From Phytophthora sp. 'mugwort' (lineage: Eukaryota; Oomycota; Peronosporomycetes; Peronosporales; Peronosporaceae), in NCBI GenBank assembly GCA_033558025.1, contig JAUCEF010000008.1, positions 2,046,001-2,110,000 of the forward strand: a DNA stretch of 64,000 nucleotides, given 5' to 3'. The translations under genes and the position numbers were made by a program. Of the stretch, positions 1-9,073 are shown in pieces (positions within the stretch are counted from its first letter, which is position 1; the number at the start of each line of letters is the position of its first letter). The notes below the pieces were generated by a model, which was not told the origin of the DNA, did no database searches, and was given only the letters and a program-made list of their open reading frames with translations.

Positions 1-825
1 GGAACAAGGAGACCGAGCAACGGTCAGGCCACTCATGGGGGGTTCAGGGGCAGGGATCTCTCCAGACTCAATCGAGGCGATCTCTCCTACCATCTCTTCG
101 TAGCGGTTGCGAACATCCTTGACAGTCTTACCCGGTATGGCCTCTGCAATTCGGGGCCAAGGGTACGATTTACTTCCAGTCCAACCGGCAAGTGCTGTCT
201 CGAACGCTTTATCTTGTTGGAATGTCCAAGGTTTAGATCTGCGTCCGTTCCGACGCGAAGCGGTCTCTGTCTGATGCTGGTGCTGTAGATGCTGTAGTGG
301 CTGGTTATGAAAATGCGCTGAGGCTTGAATACTCATCGACTGGGCACACTCCAGTGCTGCGGCACTCAAGGCACTGCTGCCCCCACTTGGCGCTGGAATT
401 GGCCTCTTGCCTCTCGATTTATGCTGGTCACCACCTCTTACCTGGTAGTTTTGTCGGTTCGGGTCGTTCTGACTGCCTGCACCGGATAGATGGCGACTAG
501 CACTCGTCGCCTCAGGAGATGGTGGGAGCTGCTGAACTAGCCGGTGGAGATACTGCCGCCCGTGTAAATGCACTTCCTCAATGGTGCGTGATCCCACGAA
601 AGCCGTGATATGTTTCCACTCGTTTCCTGTCCGCCTCGAGCCGTAGATCTCTAGTGCCTGCATGAATCGCCCGTGCTCATCTCGTCGCCACTCCGATCGG
701 CCGCTGCCAGTGGCGACTGTCGAGAGGTCGTCGTTCACACGCGGAACTCTGTTATTAATGGTCCCCGACGGTGTATCTTGCTGTTGTTGTATGGGAGCCG
801 AAGTGGGTGGTCGACCAGGGTTCAT
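1..825 (-). CDS. MYB-related transcription factor with two MYB/SANT domains (3' end outside window)
   Basis: The minus strand is open from an ATG at 825 to the window edge, giving at least 275 residues; an in-frame stop lies a short way upstream, so this ATG is a sensible start. Residues about 42-95 form a SHAQKYF-type MYB repeat: W-R-R-D-E-H-G-R-F-M, then Y-G, W-K-H-I, and R-T-I-E-E-V with H-L-H-G-R-Q-Y in place of the S-H-A-Q-K-Y-F signature. Residues about 198-255 form a second SANT/RADIALIS-like repeat with W200, W215, I-P-G-K-T and V-R-N-R-Y. The linker is rich in Gln, Ser and basic residues. Proteins of this class bind DNA and act in the nucleus. In plant DIVARICATA-type proteins the RAD-like repeat comes first and the SHAQKYF repeat second; here the order is reversed. 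Identification as a MYB-related factor is firm; its target genes are unknown. Confidence 0.85.
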   Translation of the reverse strand, partial: MNPGRPPTSAPIQQQQDTPSGTINNRVPRVNDDLSTVATGSGRSEWRRDEHGRFMQALEIYGSRRTGNEWKHITAFVGSRTIEEVHLHGRQYLHRLVQQLPPSPEATSASRHLSGAGSQNDPNRQNYQVRGGDQHKSRGKRPIPAPSGGSSALSAAALECAQSMSIQASAHFHNQPLQHLQHQHQTETASRRNGRRSKPWTFQQDKAFETALAGWTGSKSYPWPRIAEAIPGKTVKDVRNRYEEMVGEIASIESGEIPAPEPPMSGLTVARSPCS

Positions 826-870
826 CGTGTGGTGACGGACGGGGGATCCGGTGGCGAGCTCCCTGTTGGG

Positions 871-1191
871 TTAATGACTAGCAGCGGAAGCGGAATACTG
901 GAAAGGCCGCTTTAAGCTCCACACTGACCGACCGTAAAGCAAGATACCAAGGACCAGCCCGGCTTTGTATAGAAGGCGACGGTAGAGCTTAACGAGCGAG
1001 GGGGTATCGAGGCTACGACGGAGGCCGCTTCTCGCCCGCTCTGCCTTGCGACGGAGAAAAGCCGTCTCCGTGTCGACAGCGCCAAATAGACGCTTAGTAC
1101 AGTGTCTGTTGCTAACGTCGAGTTTTAGCGGTGTTGCTTCTATGAAGGACGAGTGCGTCTGGCTGGACCTGGATCTGTCGACGGCGCTCAC
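871..1191 (-). CDS. small hypothetical ORF with an LYR-like motif (doubtful)
   Basis: A 106-codon ORF lies in the 564-base gap between the MYB gene and the JmjC-like gene, on the same strand. Residues about 71-80 read S-L-V-K-L-Y-R-R-L-L, which resembles the start of LYR-motif mitochondrial assembly factors, and the N-terminal half is basic. The downstream Arg and Phe residues expected of an LYR fold are not visible and the C-terminus looks like read-through. It may be a real small gene, an exon, or chance. The rest of the gap (826-870 and 1192-1389) shows nothing recognisable. Confidence 0.2.
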   Translation of the reverse strand: MSAVDRSRSSQTHSSFIEATPLKLDVSNRHCTKRLFGAVDTETAFLRRKAERARSGLRRSLDTPSLVKLYRRLLYKAGLVLGILLYGRSVWSLKRPFQYSASAASH

Positions 1192-1389
1192 ACGTCACAG
1201 ATTTTTGGATCGCGTCGTTTCAGGATCACTCGTGTATTACACATAAGAATATAGCCATGAAAGTACCTGTCGATATGTCCATGCTTCGTTGGCCACGAGC
1301 TGCTCCTACAGACACGGAGAAACACAATAGATGTCCAGGCTCCTGTTTATGATATTGCTGTGCTGTGTTACGCTGCCATCTGCAAGTTT

Positions 1390-4300
1390 TTATATAGCCC
1401 TCTCGTTGGATGCAGTCTTGGAGCCGAGCCGATACAGCAGTTCCTGTGCTGCCTCCTTCAGTACCAGCACGCATGGGATATTGGCTTGTCTCCACAGAGC
1501 GTGTCGATCCAGTGCTGCAAACCCTTCACCTCGCCTCTTGTCAGCGCCAGGTACACAGCTCTGATCAAAGCCACCGGCGCAAGACCCGCTCGCATCGGCA
1601 ATGATGAGACCCAACGCTCCAGCTCGCTGGGCGTAGTGCAGTTTGAATACAAACGGGACGCCACCTCGCACAGCCAACAGCACGCGATCACGCACGGCGT
1701 GCGCATTGCGCAGCGGTTGAGAGGCATCCGGTGGATCTGCCAGCACCAGCTCCGCCGACACGTCAAACAGCCGCGGACTGTAGTGTCCCGTCCAAGCTTC
1801 AAACGTGCGTTCAACCTCCACGACGTCTTCGCTATTGTTGCTGAGCATTATTTGCACTTGTTCTCGCACGTCCGAGAGCAAAACATGTGGCAAAGTCGCA
1901 TCTTGAAGCTGCGCCCCTGAGGCTCGGAGGATGCGAAGCGGGTCTTGGGCGATCAATGCAGACAAGTCGCTTAGGGAGAGGATGTCGACCCCACTCACGA
2001 CGGTGTAGCCGGGGTCTCCCACACCTTTCAACGTTGGAATAACCATGGCTTGAGGCCTGTCTGTGGACTTGAGTCGGCGGCGTGGCGGAGATATCTCGAC
2101 GCGGCTACTGCGGTGACTCCAATGGCCGGCACCCAGCACATTCATTGCGGCAACACGAAATGTATACGCTGCACTAGGAAATAGTCCACAGACTCTAGTC
2201 GATAGCCACAAGGCTCCAGAACTCAATCGCTCTTGAAAAACGTGGCTGTTACCGACACTGGCATTCACCGCGATAACTTTCTCGTGTTCACGAACTAACG
2301 CGCCATTGTCTGCGCCTCTGCCAGTGTTGTAATCCCCCTCTTGTCCTCTTACGGGTAGTTTCTCCGTTGAGATGAGATACAGCTTAATGTCCTTGCCCCC
2401 ATCGTCTTCGACGTCCAGCCATTGTACATTCACGCACGTCCCGTTCATCTCGGTAACCTCTGGAACACCTCGAATACGAGAAGGTGGGGCACATGGACTA
2501 GTGACCACACGGCGAGAAGCCCCGCTAGCAGCACCTCGAGCCTCCCCCACAACGAGACGCACTGAAAACGAGTACGCTGTCTCCGCTTGCAGCCCAGTGA
2601 TGAACGTCTCAAGATCACGTCCATCAAAGTCGTCCCCGAACAGGGTGGAGGGCATCCTGCTGCGCGTGAGCTGGTCGTGGGTCACATTTATTGCATTTTC
2701 CACCTCTTCTATCAGTTTTGCACCCTCTTCCCCACTGGCATCTTGGTCTTCCCGCTTCCAGCTCACCTCGTAGCCGTAGCTAGTAATATCATGCTTCAGT
2801 GGCTGGTAGAGCTCCTGCCAGCGAAGTGTCGCCGTCGTGCGAGTTGTATTAACGACGATCGGTGGCCACGCCACAGGCAATGTGAGAGACGCAATGTATC
2901 GTTCCCATCTCTTGTCATCCTGCCACTGTTTGAGTCGCTCACGGCGCGATAGTTGCTCTTCTTCGCCTTCTTGGTCGTCTCCGATGGTCCGATGTCTTCG
3001 GTTTTTCTTGACCAGGTACGCAGGGTCTCGAGGCCACTTCACAAAAGTGTTCCAACTAGCATCACTAACGGTAGGGCGACGCGAAAAAGTAGCGTCGAAC
3101 CCTGGCGTCTGAAATGCTTGTAGTAAAGCGTACACTCCCTCATCCCTGTTGTTACTGGTCATGAGCAGTGTATCGAGGCCGGTAGCTTGCTTAACGTCCT
3201 TGACGTTGGCGGCATCACAGTAGCAGAAACGCAGCAGTTTTGTCCCTTCCGAAATTGCTGGCGATGAGCGCATTGTCGAGACGATTCCACCTGGAACGAA
3301 CAGCATATCGCGCCCGGGCTTCAGCTCAACTGCACTGTACAATTCCAATACTCGCTGGAAGTAATCCGCGCCTAACATGGTAATTCCTTCTGAACCGGTC
3401 GCTATAGTAGCGTCAGCACCTAGCACAACTTCACGCAACTGATCTTGCATTACAGTGGGCAGGATGATCGGCTCGAATATGCGGTCAAATATCGACACAT
3501 GCGGGCCAGAACTGTCTCCGAGAGGGATCACCAGCATGTGGAGTCCGTATGGACACGCCACAATCTCCTTCGCGCTTGGAGACGCATCAATTCCTTCCTC
3601 GTTGACAGAAGGAAGCTCCACAATAGATGGCAAGAATGCCTTGTCTCGAGACGCATTGGTGCGCTGCACATAGTCGTGCGCCATGTAAATCGGCACGCGG
3701 AAAGTCGATTCCAGTATCGCAGCACACGCCTCGTGGTCCACACGCATCGGCCTAAACTGGATGCGGTCGTTGCCTTTTCGTCCTTTAGCCTCCTCCTTGA
3801 AGCAAACGCTCACGAACTTTTCCATCGCGCTCTGACTCGTAGTAGCAGCTTTCTCTGCTTCATCGCCGCTGGTCTCCAGTCCCAGTAGCTGTGCCACCGG
3901 GTCCTTCTCGTCCTCCTTCAGCTGCAGCACCACCGGTCGCGTCTTCTCCGCGTACAGCTCGAAAAAGTCCTGGAAATTCACGTCGTCTGCCGCTCTCGTC
4001 TCCACCTGCCGCTCGGAATACTCCGCCTGTGGCTGCGAGGCCAGCGTCTTCAGCACAAGTCGGGCGTGCTGCCGTTGGTGCCGCACGTAGCGCAGGCGGT
4101 TGCAGTAAGCCACGTCGTCCGCATGCAGCGGCGCCCACGCGTTCGCGTCGGCGGCCGTCTCGTATATGAACGAGGCCACGCCCAGCTCGCGGCACTGGAT
4201 GAAGGCGCGCTGCAGTCGCGCGTCCAGGTCTACCGCCCTGTCGCCTTCCAGTGGGGCCAGCAGCTGCTCCTGCAGTGGCGCCTCCAGAAGCGTGTCGCGC

Positions 4301-4401
4301 TGTAGCTTGGCAACAACGTCGGGCTGCTCTAAATCATCATCCGATCCCTGTGTGCGCGCCCAGAGCAGCGCAGACAGATGCAGCAGCAGGCCGAGCATCA
4401 T
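1390..4401 (-). CDS. secreted or ER-lumenal JmjC/cupin-like protein with two FN3 domains and a PA domain
   Basis: This is an intact 1003-residue ORF. Residues 1-19 form a signal peptide (M-M-L-G-L-L-L-H-L-S-A-L-L-W). Residues about 150-410 look like a JmjC/cupin domain: an R-P-V-V-L strand near 155 and the D-M-L-F-V-P-G-G turn at 365-372 typical of JmjC-type hydroxylases. The H-x-D iron site and distal His are not evident (the turn is followed by I-V-S-T-M rather than W-x-H), so it may be a non-catalytic fold. Residues about 510-632 and 638-770 are two fibronectin type III domains, and about 880-990 is a protease-associated (PA) domain, usually a protein-interaction lid in secretory proteins. 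Potential N-glycosylation sites occur through the chain. It is divergent from the gene at 5669. The PA and FN3 calls are strong; the JmjC call is moderate. Confidence 0.8.
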   Translation of the reverse strand: MMLGLLLHLSALLWARTQGSDDDLEQPDVVAKLQRDTLLEAPLQEQLLAPLEGDRAVDLDARLQRAFIQCRELGVASFIYETAADANAWAPLHADDVAYCNRLRYVRHQRQHARLVLKTLASQPQAEYSERQVETRAADDVNFQDFFELYAEKTRPVVLQLKEDEKDPVAQLLGLETSGDEAEKAATTSQSAMEKFVSVCFKEEAKGRKGNDRIQFRPMRVDHEACAAILESTFRVPIYMAHDYVQRTNASRDKAFLPSIVELPSVNEEGIDASPSAKEIVACPYGLHMLVIPLGDSSGPHVSIFDRIFEPIILPTVMQDQLREVVLGADATIATGSEGITMLGADYFQRVLELYSAVELKPGRDMLFVPGGIVSTMRSSPAISEGTKLLRFCYCDAANVKDVKQATGLDTLLMTSNNRDEGVYALLQAFQTPGFDATFSRRPTVSDASWNTFVKWPRDPAYLVKKNRRHRTIGDDQEGEEEQLSRRERLKQWQDDKRWERYIASLTLPVAWPPIVVNTTRTTATLRWQELYQPLKHDITSYGYEVSWKREDQDASGEEGAKLIEEVENAINVTHDQLTRSRMPSTLFGDDFDGRDLETFITGLQAETAYSFSVRLVVGEARGAASGASRRVVTSPCAPPSRIRGVPEVTEMNGTCVNVQWLDVEDDGGKDIKLYLISTEKLPVRGQEGDYNTGRGADNGALVREHEKVIAVNASVGNSHVFQERLSSGALWLSTRVCGLFPSAAYTFRVAAMNVLGAGHWSHRSSRVEISPPRRRLKSTDRPQAMVIPTLKGVGDPGYTVVSGVDILSLSDLSALIAQDPLRILRASGAQLQDATLPHVLLSDVREQVQIMLSNNSEDVVEVERTFEAWTGHYSPRLFDVSAELVLADPPDASQPLRNAHAVRDRVLLAVRGGVPFVFKLHYAQRAGALGLIIADASGSCAGGFDQSCVPGADKRRGEGFAALDRHALWRQANIPCVLVLKEAAQELLYRLGSKTASNERAI

Positions 4402-5668
4402 CGTGCTCTTTCAAGAGGTGGATACGCCGTTCGAAGATCCGCTCGAGACCTCGCTTTAGTGATAACATTGTTGAAGGGGTTGCCGAGCATTTTGTGGCAC
4501 CAGTCTGCCTTTTTCGCAGATTCAAAGGCAAGAGCGGACACCGAAAAGTAAGTCGTGTGTGGAGGCGTGCGGAGGTCACTTGGACTGCAAGTCTGGTCTG
4601 TTTGGCTATGCAGCAAGAAGCTGGTGAGTGCAAGCCAGTTGACGTTGTTTGCAGGCTGACGAGAGTCTTTTTGCTGGTATTAAAAATACCATGTAGCGTT
4701 GATTTTGTAGGCGGTGCCTGTCGGCTTCCCCGAATCGCGGGGCGCTGGTAATGAATGTATCGCAGAGCTGTTTAGTTTCTGATCGACGTCGTTCACATCG
4801 CGTTTTGGGCCAGCCCGGCTGGCACCACGAGCATAGGGCGTTTCGGTGGCAATCTCAGCGGCTAATACTTTGAAATTATAGCGAACTCCGCACCGTTTCA
4901 GAGCGCAGAGAGCAAAGTGAGATCGGCCATCATGGCTCGGTCCGGGCCACACGAAGAGCCTCACCGTGTGGCCCGAACACGGCTATGACCGGGCCCCATA
5001 CACTTCGATGCAAAGAAGGGAGGAGCGGCAGCTGGCCGCCGGGCCCCCCATCTTCGGGCTTCCGCTGGTCATTGGAGGTGGCGACATACTTCGCTTACAA
5101 TTTTTCCAGTTTTCGCATGCTCTCGCCCCTTTCAAACGGACACTGCGGCCGCCGTCTGCTGCTGGTTGTGCCCTTGTCTCGAAATGTCACCGTCGACACT
5201 CGTCAGAGTTCACCCACGCGCGGTTTCGTCTCTTGTGTGCTTTGTTAACCACGTCTGCGTACAGGAGTGTACAATAATACTGTGGATTTTCGGGCGATGA
5301 GTGACGGGCCAGGAAAATCAAGCCACAAAGCAGACACATACATGTATTCAACTAAATCAGATCCATCTTCGGCGACGACGGCACCGCCCTCAGCGCCGCG
5401 CTGTTCCCTCAAGCAGCATCAAATGCTCAGTCTCATATCGTCGCCCAGCGAATGCCAGAAGAACGAGTTAGCATGAAAATCGCGGATTCCCTGAACTGGG
5501 GCAAAGCCGGGCCCAGATTCGCGCATCCCCGTCTTACTCAAGACAAGTCACATCTCCGCCACCGACTGGCTTCAGCCTTCAGCATAAAAACTGTTTTCAT
5601 TTCGCTATTAGCTCGCTCGCATACAGGCGAACGCACGTACAGTAACGTTCCTACGAGGATCAAGTGCA
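4402..5668. promoter_or_regulatory. shared upstream region of two divergent genes, with a possible oomycete initiator
   Basis: This 1.27 kb gap separates the starts of the minus-strand gene ending at 4401 and the plus-strand gene starting at 5669, so it should hold both promoters. About 70 bases before the 5669 ATG, at 5596-5606, the sequence TTTTCATTTCGC resembles the TCATTY core of the oomycete initiator (Inr). No TATA box is obvious. A perfect 11-bp stem lies at 4943-4975. Short ORFs here have no family features and are ignored. Confidence 0.35.
4943..4975. repeat. short perfect inverted repeat (11-bp arms, 11-base loop)
   Basis: CGGGCCACACG at 4943-4953 is the exact reverse complement of CGTGTGGCCCG at 4965-4975. 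It sits in the middle of the divergent intergenic region and could be a dimeric protein-binding site or a hairpin in a leader transcript. No T-run follows, so it is not a terminator-like signal. Confidence 0.5.
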
Positions 5669-6505
5669 ATGGGGCTGCGGCTCATGTGCGTGGTCGGCGT
5701 GGCTCTCATGGCGCTGCTGCTGCTGCTACTGACGGCCGCCATCCTGCGCCTCGCCGTGATGCTCGTGCAGCTCGTGACGTTGCGCTATACGCTGGCGATC
5801 GGCGTCGTGGTGCTCTCCAGTTGGTTCGTGGAGTCGCGACGACAACGTTACGCGAAGGGCTTCTACTCGTGCTCGCGCGTGCCCCAAACGCAGCAGCAGA
5901 CGCAGGAACAGACGAAATTAGAGGAGGAGGAACTGGAAGAACAGGAACAGGAAGAGCAGGCGGCTGAGGTGGCCCCCGTGCCGGTTCAATTAAAAAAGGT
6001 GGCGACGGCGCCGCCGTCCGAGACTGAATCTGAGGACGACGATTGTGAGGTCGGAGGAATGTCCAGCGCTAGCAAGACGCCGGTCAGCTCCCCCTCCCAA
6101 CACAGCAAGAGTCTCCTAGATGTGCGGACTCGGAGCAGCACCACAGACGGAGAGCTCCAACGGCGACAGGCCACGCGCCCGCGGTCGTCGTCGGCAGCTG
6201 GCGACAGCAGATCCAGTGGAACGATCGTTAAAGGGCCAATCTCGCGCGGCAGCCATACAGACGCGATGGAGAGAAAGCGGCGAGTGCCGAGACGGCGCGC
6301 AGAAACGGGCATGACCAGTAACACCGAGCACAACGAACGTTCGCGACGCGCGACGTACACATCCAAGCAGGACGCGTTCGCCGCTTCGAGCAGATCCAGT
6401 TCCGAGAGGGTGGAGGATGCATTGCGCTCGGACGGATATTGGATCGGAGACTTCCGCGTGCAGCGCCGGTTGGTGTCGCGTCGCAACAGCCCCAAGGCCA
6501 ACTGA
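5669..6505 (+). CDS. membrane-anchored protein with a long disordered tail, unknown function
   Basis: A 278-codon intact ORF. Residues 1-28 are strongly hydrophobic (runs of Leu, Ala and Val) and a second hydrophobic stretch spans about 30-55, so the protein probably has one or two N-terminal membrane helices, the first possibly a signal anchor. The remainder is polar and disordered: a Gln/Glu-rich acidic stretch at about 73-105, then Ser- and Arg-rich sequence with many S-R and R-R pairs that look like kinase sites. No enzyme motif is visible. The start ATG is preceded by a plausible initiator near 5600. It converges with the gene at 6662-7924, leaving a 156-base gap. I do not recognise the family. 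Confidence 0.65.
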   Translation: MGLRLMCVVGVALMALLLLLLTAAILRLAVMLVQLVTLRYTLAIGVVVLSSWFVESRRQRYAKGFYSCSRVPQTQQQTQEQTKLEEEELEEQEQEEQAAEVAPVPVQLKKVATAPPSETESEDDDCEVGGMSSASKTPVSSPSQHSKSLLDVRTRSSTTDGELQRRQATRPRSSSAAGDSRSSGTIVKGPISRGSHTDAMERKRRVPRRRAETGMTSNTEHNERSRRATYTSKQDAFAASSRSSSERVEDALRSDGYWIGDFRVQRRLVSRRNSPKAN

Positions 6506-6661
6506 GCTGCTGGGAGGAAAACTTTTAAGTTATTCTGCATTTACTCTACAAGAAGACTGTCTTGATATTCTACTACTAGTAATTTACACGCAGCAAAGTC
6601 TTCAACGTCATCTCATGTGTTTGTGGTCTTCGTTATCTTGACGCAGGGTCTGCACGTACTG

Positions 6662-7924
6662 CTATTGCGACTGCGGGTCAGTCACGCCCAAGCGCTTTGC
6701 CTCTTGGTAAAGCGACGAAATCGGCGCAGCTGCTTGTGACGACCTCTTGCCGTAGGCCTCGCTGCTGCGAGCCTCTGCCTCCATCGCCTCCATGAAGGCT
6801 TGCTGTCGCCGTCGCGGGATCGAAGAGCGAGCCGTCGCTATCGATTTCTCCATTGTGGGAGTGCGCACCGCATCAGGAGCGTGGGATAATGACGAGCCTT
6901 CTTCTTGATAGCCATCACCTTCAATCTGAGTTTGTGGCTCCTTGTTTTCCTTCTCGGACTCCTCCGTCGAGCTGTTTAACGGCAGAGTTTTCTCGTTGCT
7001 TGGCTTGTCCTCGCGACACTTCTCTTCCTCACTCTCTTTCTCCTCTGATGGAGAAGTGATGGGCGAGAGCCCAAAGGACAGCCGCAGCTTCGAACTATTT
7101 TTGAGCGTCGTGTTGCTCGCGATCGGCGAAGGGGTAATTGCATCGAAATGCAGAATGGCTGGCGTCGCGCGAAGCGACCGCTTGCTGCTCATCATGGCAA
7201 TGGGCGACGCTGACCACTTGGGCGGCCTCATGCCGGGCGACTTCCATTCGCTGTTCGGTGTATTTGCAGTGCTAAGCCTGTTCCTCTTAGCTGGTCGCGG
7301 CGGAGTCGATCGCGATGGAGACGTCACTCGCTCGTGAACAGACGACTGACACAGTGACTGCTTCGGCGTAGGAGGAGGCAGCAGAGCCTGCAGCTTGTTT
7401 ATCTTGCACTGCCGCTTCTGCAGTGCAGCTTCACAACGCGTAATGGTCCCTCTGCAGCGTCGATGTAGCTCCATAGGCGACGTTGACGACGGCGCGAGCG
7501 CGAGTACGGTCCTATTCCTATTTGTAGATGCGGCTTCCACCCCGTTCGACAGTCGAGATGCCGACAACGGCGTCCGCAGCACCTCATACTGGTTCTCGTC
7601 CTCGAAGAACCCGCTGATATTGTGTGGGGTTCCCGTCGTATTGGCGGCATCTCTCTGCTGCGGCAGCGGCGAGAAGGTCACAGGCTTCAGCTCCGCGAGC
7701 GTGTCAATGCTCCAGTCCAGCACCGAGTGTACGTCCTGTTGTTCGTCCTCCAGCGCTGACTGCTCGTCGGCCAGCGCTGCCTCAAAAGAAGGGAAGGGAT
7801 CTCTGTCACTCGACTGTGCGTCGAACGGGTTGTAGTTGCTGCTGCTGCGGTTAGAGGATTTTGCTGCTCGGGGTGCCTCTGACATGTGGGCTGAACTGCG
7901 TGTATTGGGGCTACCGCTGGGCAC
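6662..7924 (-). CDS. probable Bora (aurora borealis)-like mitotic regulator
   Basis: A 420-residue intact ORF, mostly disordered and rich in Ser, Pro and S/T-P sites. Its N-terminal third carries motifs that I associate with Bora, the cofactor that lets Aurora A activate Polo-like kinase: N-P-F-D at 32-35, W-S-I-D-T-L-A-E-L-K-P at 71-81, and I-S-G-F-F at 103-107 followed by R-T-P-L at 117-120. The same order and approximate spacing (NPF, WSIDxLAxxxP, xxFF, then S/T-P) is known in animal Bora. A short helical, basic segment with a Cys pair lies near 155-185. If right, it acts in the G2/M transition in cytoplasm and nucleus. The assignment rests on short motifs recalled from the family and is an inference; the alternative is an unrelated CDK-substrate-like disordered protein. 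Confidence 0.5.
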   Translation of the reverse strand: MPSGSPNTRSSAHMSEAPRAAKSSNRSSSNYNPFDAQSSDRDPFPSFEAALADEQSALEDEQQDVHSVLDWSIDTLAELKPVTFSPLPQQRDAANTTGTPHNISGFFEDENQYEVLRTPLSASRLSNGVEAASTNRNRTVLALAPSSTSPMELHRRCRGTITRCEAALQKRQCKINKLQALLPPPTPKQSLCQSSVHERVTSPSRSTPPRPAKRNRLSTANTPNSEWKSPGMRPPKWSASPIAMMSSKRSLRATPAILHFDAITPSPIASNTTLKNSSKLRLSFGLSPITSPSEEKESEEEKCREDKPSNEKTLPLNSSTEESEKENKEPQTQIEGDGYQEEGSSLSHAPDAVRTPTMEKSIATARSSIPRRRQQAFMEAMEAEARSSEAYGKRSSQAAAPISSLYQEAKRLGVTDPQSQ

Positions 7925-8531
7925 TGGAGATCGTGGTTCTGTCAGGCAGGCCTTGAGTCCGTTTTCAGACGTGCGATGCGAGTCACTAGGTCCCAGATTA
8001 CTGCTTCATCGCGGTCCCGACAATGTGGCCAGCAAACCGAATATTCTGCCAATCGAATTGAAGGGGACGTACCGACTTCCTCAGCGATTGAAGGCATACT
8101 CCCCCAAACTTGGCATTTGGGGCGGACATCCGAGTTCAATCTATCCAATCATCTCAAGTGTATCACATATTTAAGCCAATCAAAGCAGAATACATGAGTC
8201 CCATCAAATTCCAATTATTTTGAACATTCATGATCAATTCTATAAAAATTGTCCGATACAAAACACAAGTGTAAATATCACATTACACGTATTTGTCCTC
8301 TAATTCCCAACACAATGTATCATTGGCGGTCGTGCCTTCTTTACATGCAGCATTTGGAAAGATGCAGGGAGCGGCGAGAGTACTTGATATCCCGCTGGGG
8401 GATTCCCGCAAGGGACGGCGGGACAGGAGGCAGCAACGATAAAGTGCTTCATTGAATTATTTGCTCTGGGTAACGTGAACGAGGACTCTATGCTAGCATT
8501 GCTAAGTCGCTGTCTGTTCCTGGTGCTCTAC
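7925..8531. other. intergenic, upstream of the Bora-like gene; boundary of gene space
   Basis: No convincing gene. The first 250 bases are presumably the promoter of the minus-strand gene ending at 7924. From about 8150 the sequence becomes AT-rich, and the Gypsy LTR begins at 8532. A 68-codon minus-strand ORF (7942-8148) is in another frame from the gene and has no recognisable motif. Confidence 0.5.
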
Positions 8532-8886
8532 TGTGACGGGGCAGAACACCTTGTGCACAGGAAGTGTGACTTCCGGAGAGTATACAAACTCTCAGTGAAC
8601 GGCAGTTCACAAGTCCCTGACCTGTGGGACTGTTACCAAATTACGTAGATTTAAGACTGAATATATTTATAGGTGACCCCTTTTAATGCGTCTACATACT
8701 AACTATTAGTCACCTATAAAGTTCCCTAGATATATCCTATTGAGTGGATCTGAGGTCTTTCTACCATATCCGTGGTACCTATCCGTGACGTCATTACCCT
8801 GACGTCATAGTTGGCTACATCACTTAGGGTACTTAGGTACACCATTCTGAAGAGTGACTTGGCACTCTTCATGTAACCCCGTTACA
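8532..8886 (+). repeat. 5' LTR of a Gypsy-like element
   Basis: The stretch begins TGTGACGGGG and ends CCCCGTTACA, which pair as inverted termini with one mismatch and give the TG...CA ends of an LTR. It is 355 bp long. A leader of about 190 bases with a possible primer-binding segment follows, then the gag reading frame opens with an ATG at 9074. No matching 3' LTR is visible in the window, so the element is incomplete. Confidence 0.6.
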
Positions 8887-9073
8887 TCCTCCACCACTTA
8901 GGTTCGGTTTACCGACCATCCAGGGCGAGTGAAAGGAAATCGCCGCCTTTCACTCTCCAAGTCGAATTACATCGACTTCGCTGCGGTTGGCTTCCGCAGC
9001 CGGATCATTTTCTTTTGAGCCCGAGCACTTCCGCGTGCTCTTCTTCTTCTCGGCTTCCACATCAGCCTCAAGC

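Noticed and set aside
1360..1920. Plus-strand ORF of 186 codons
   Set aside because: Antisense to the JmjC/FN3/PA gene, with composition of a shadow and no domain.
4680..4964. Minus-strand ORF of 94 codons
   Set aside because: No motif, low-complexity free, and lies in the divergent promoter region.
5452..5967. Plus-strand ORF of 171 codons overlapping the 5669 gene
   Set aside because: Frame-shifted shadow; the 5669 frame has the membrane helix and continues far longer.
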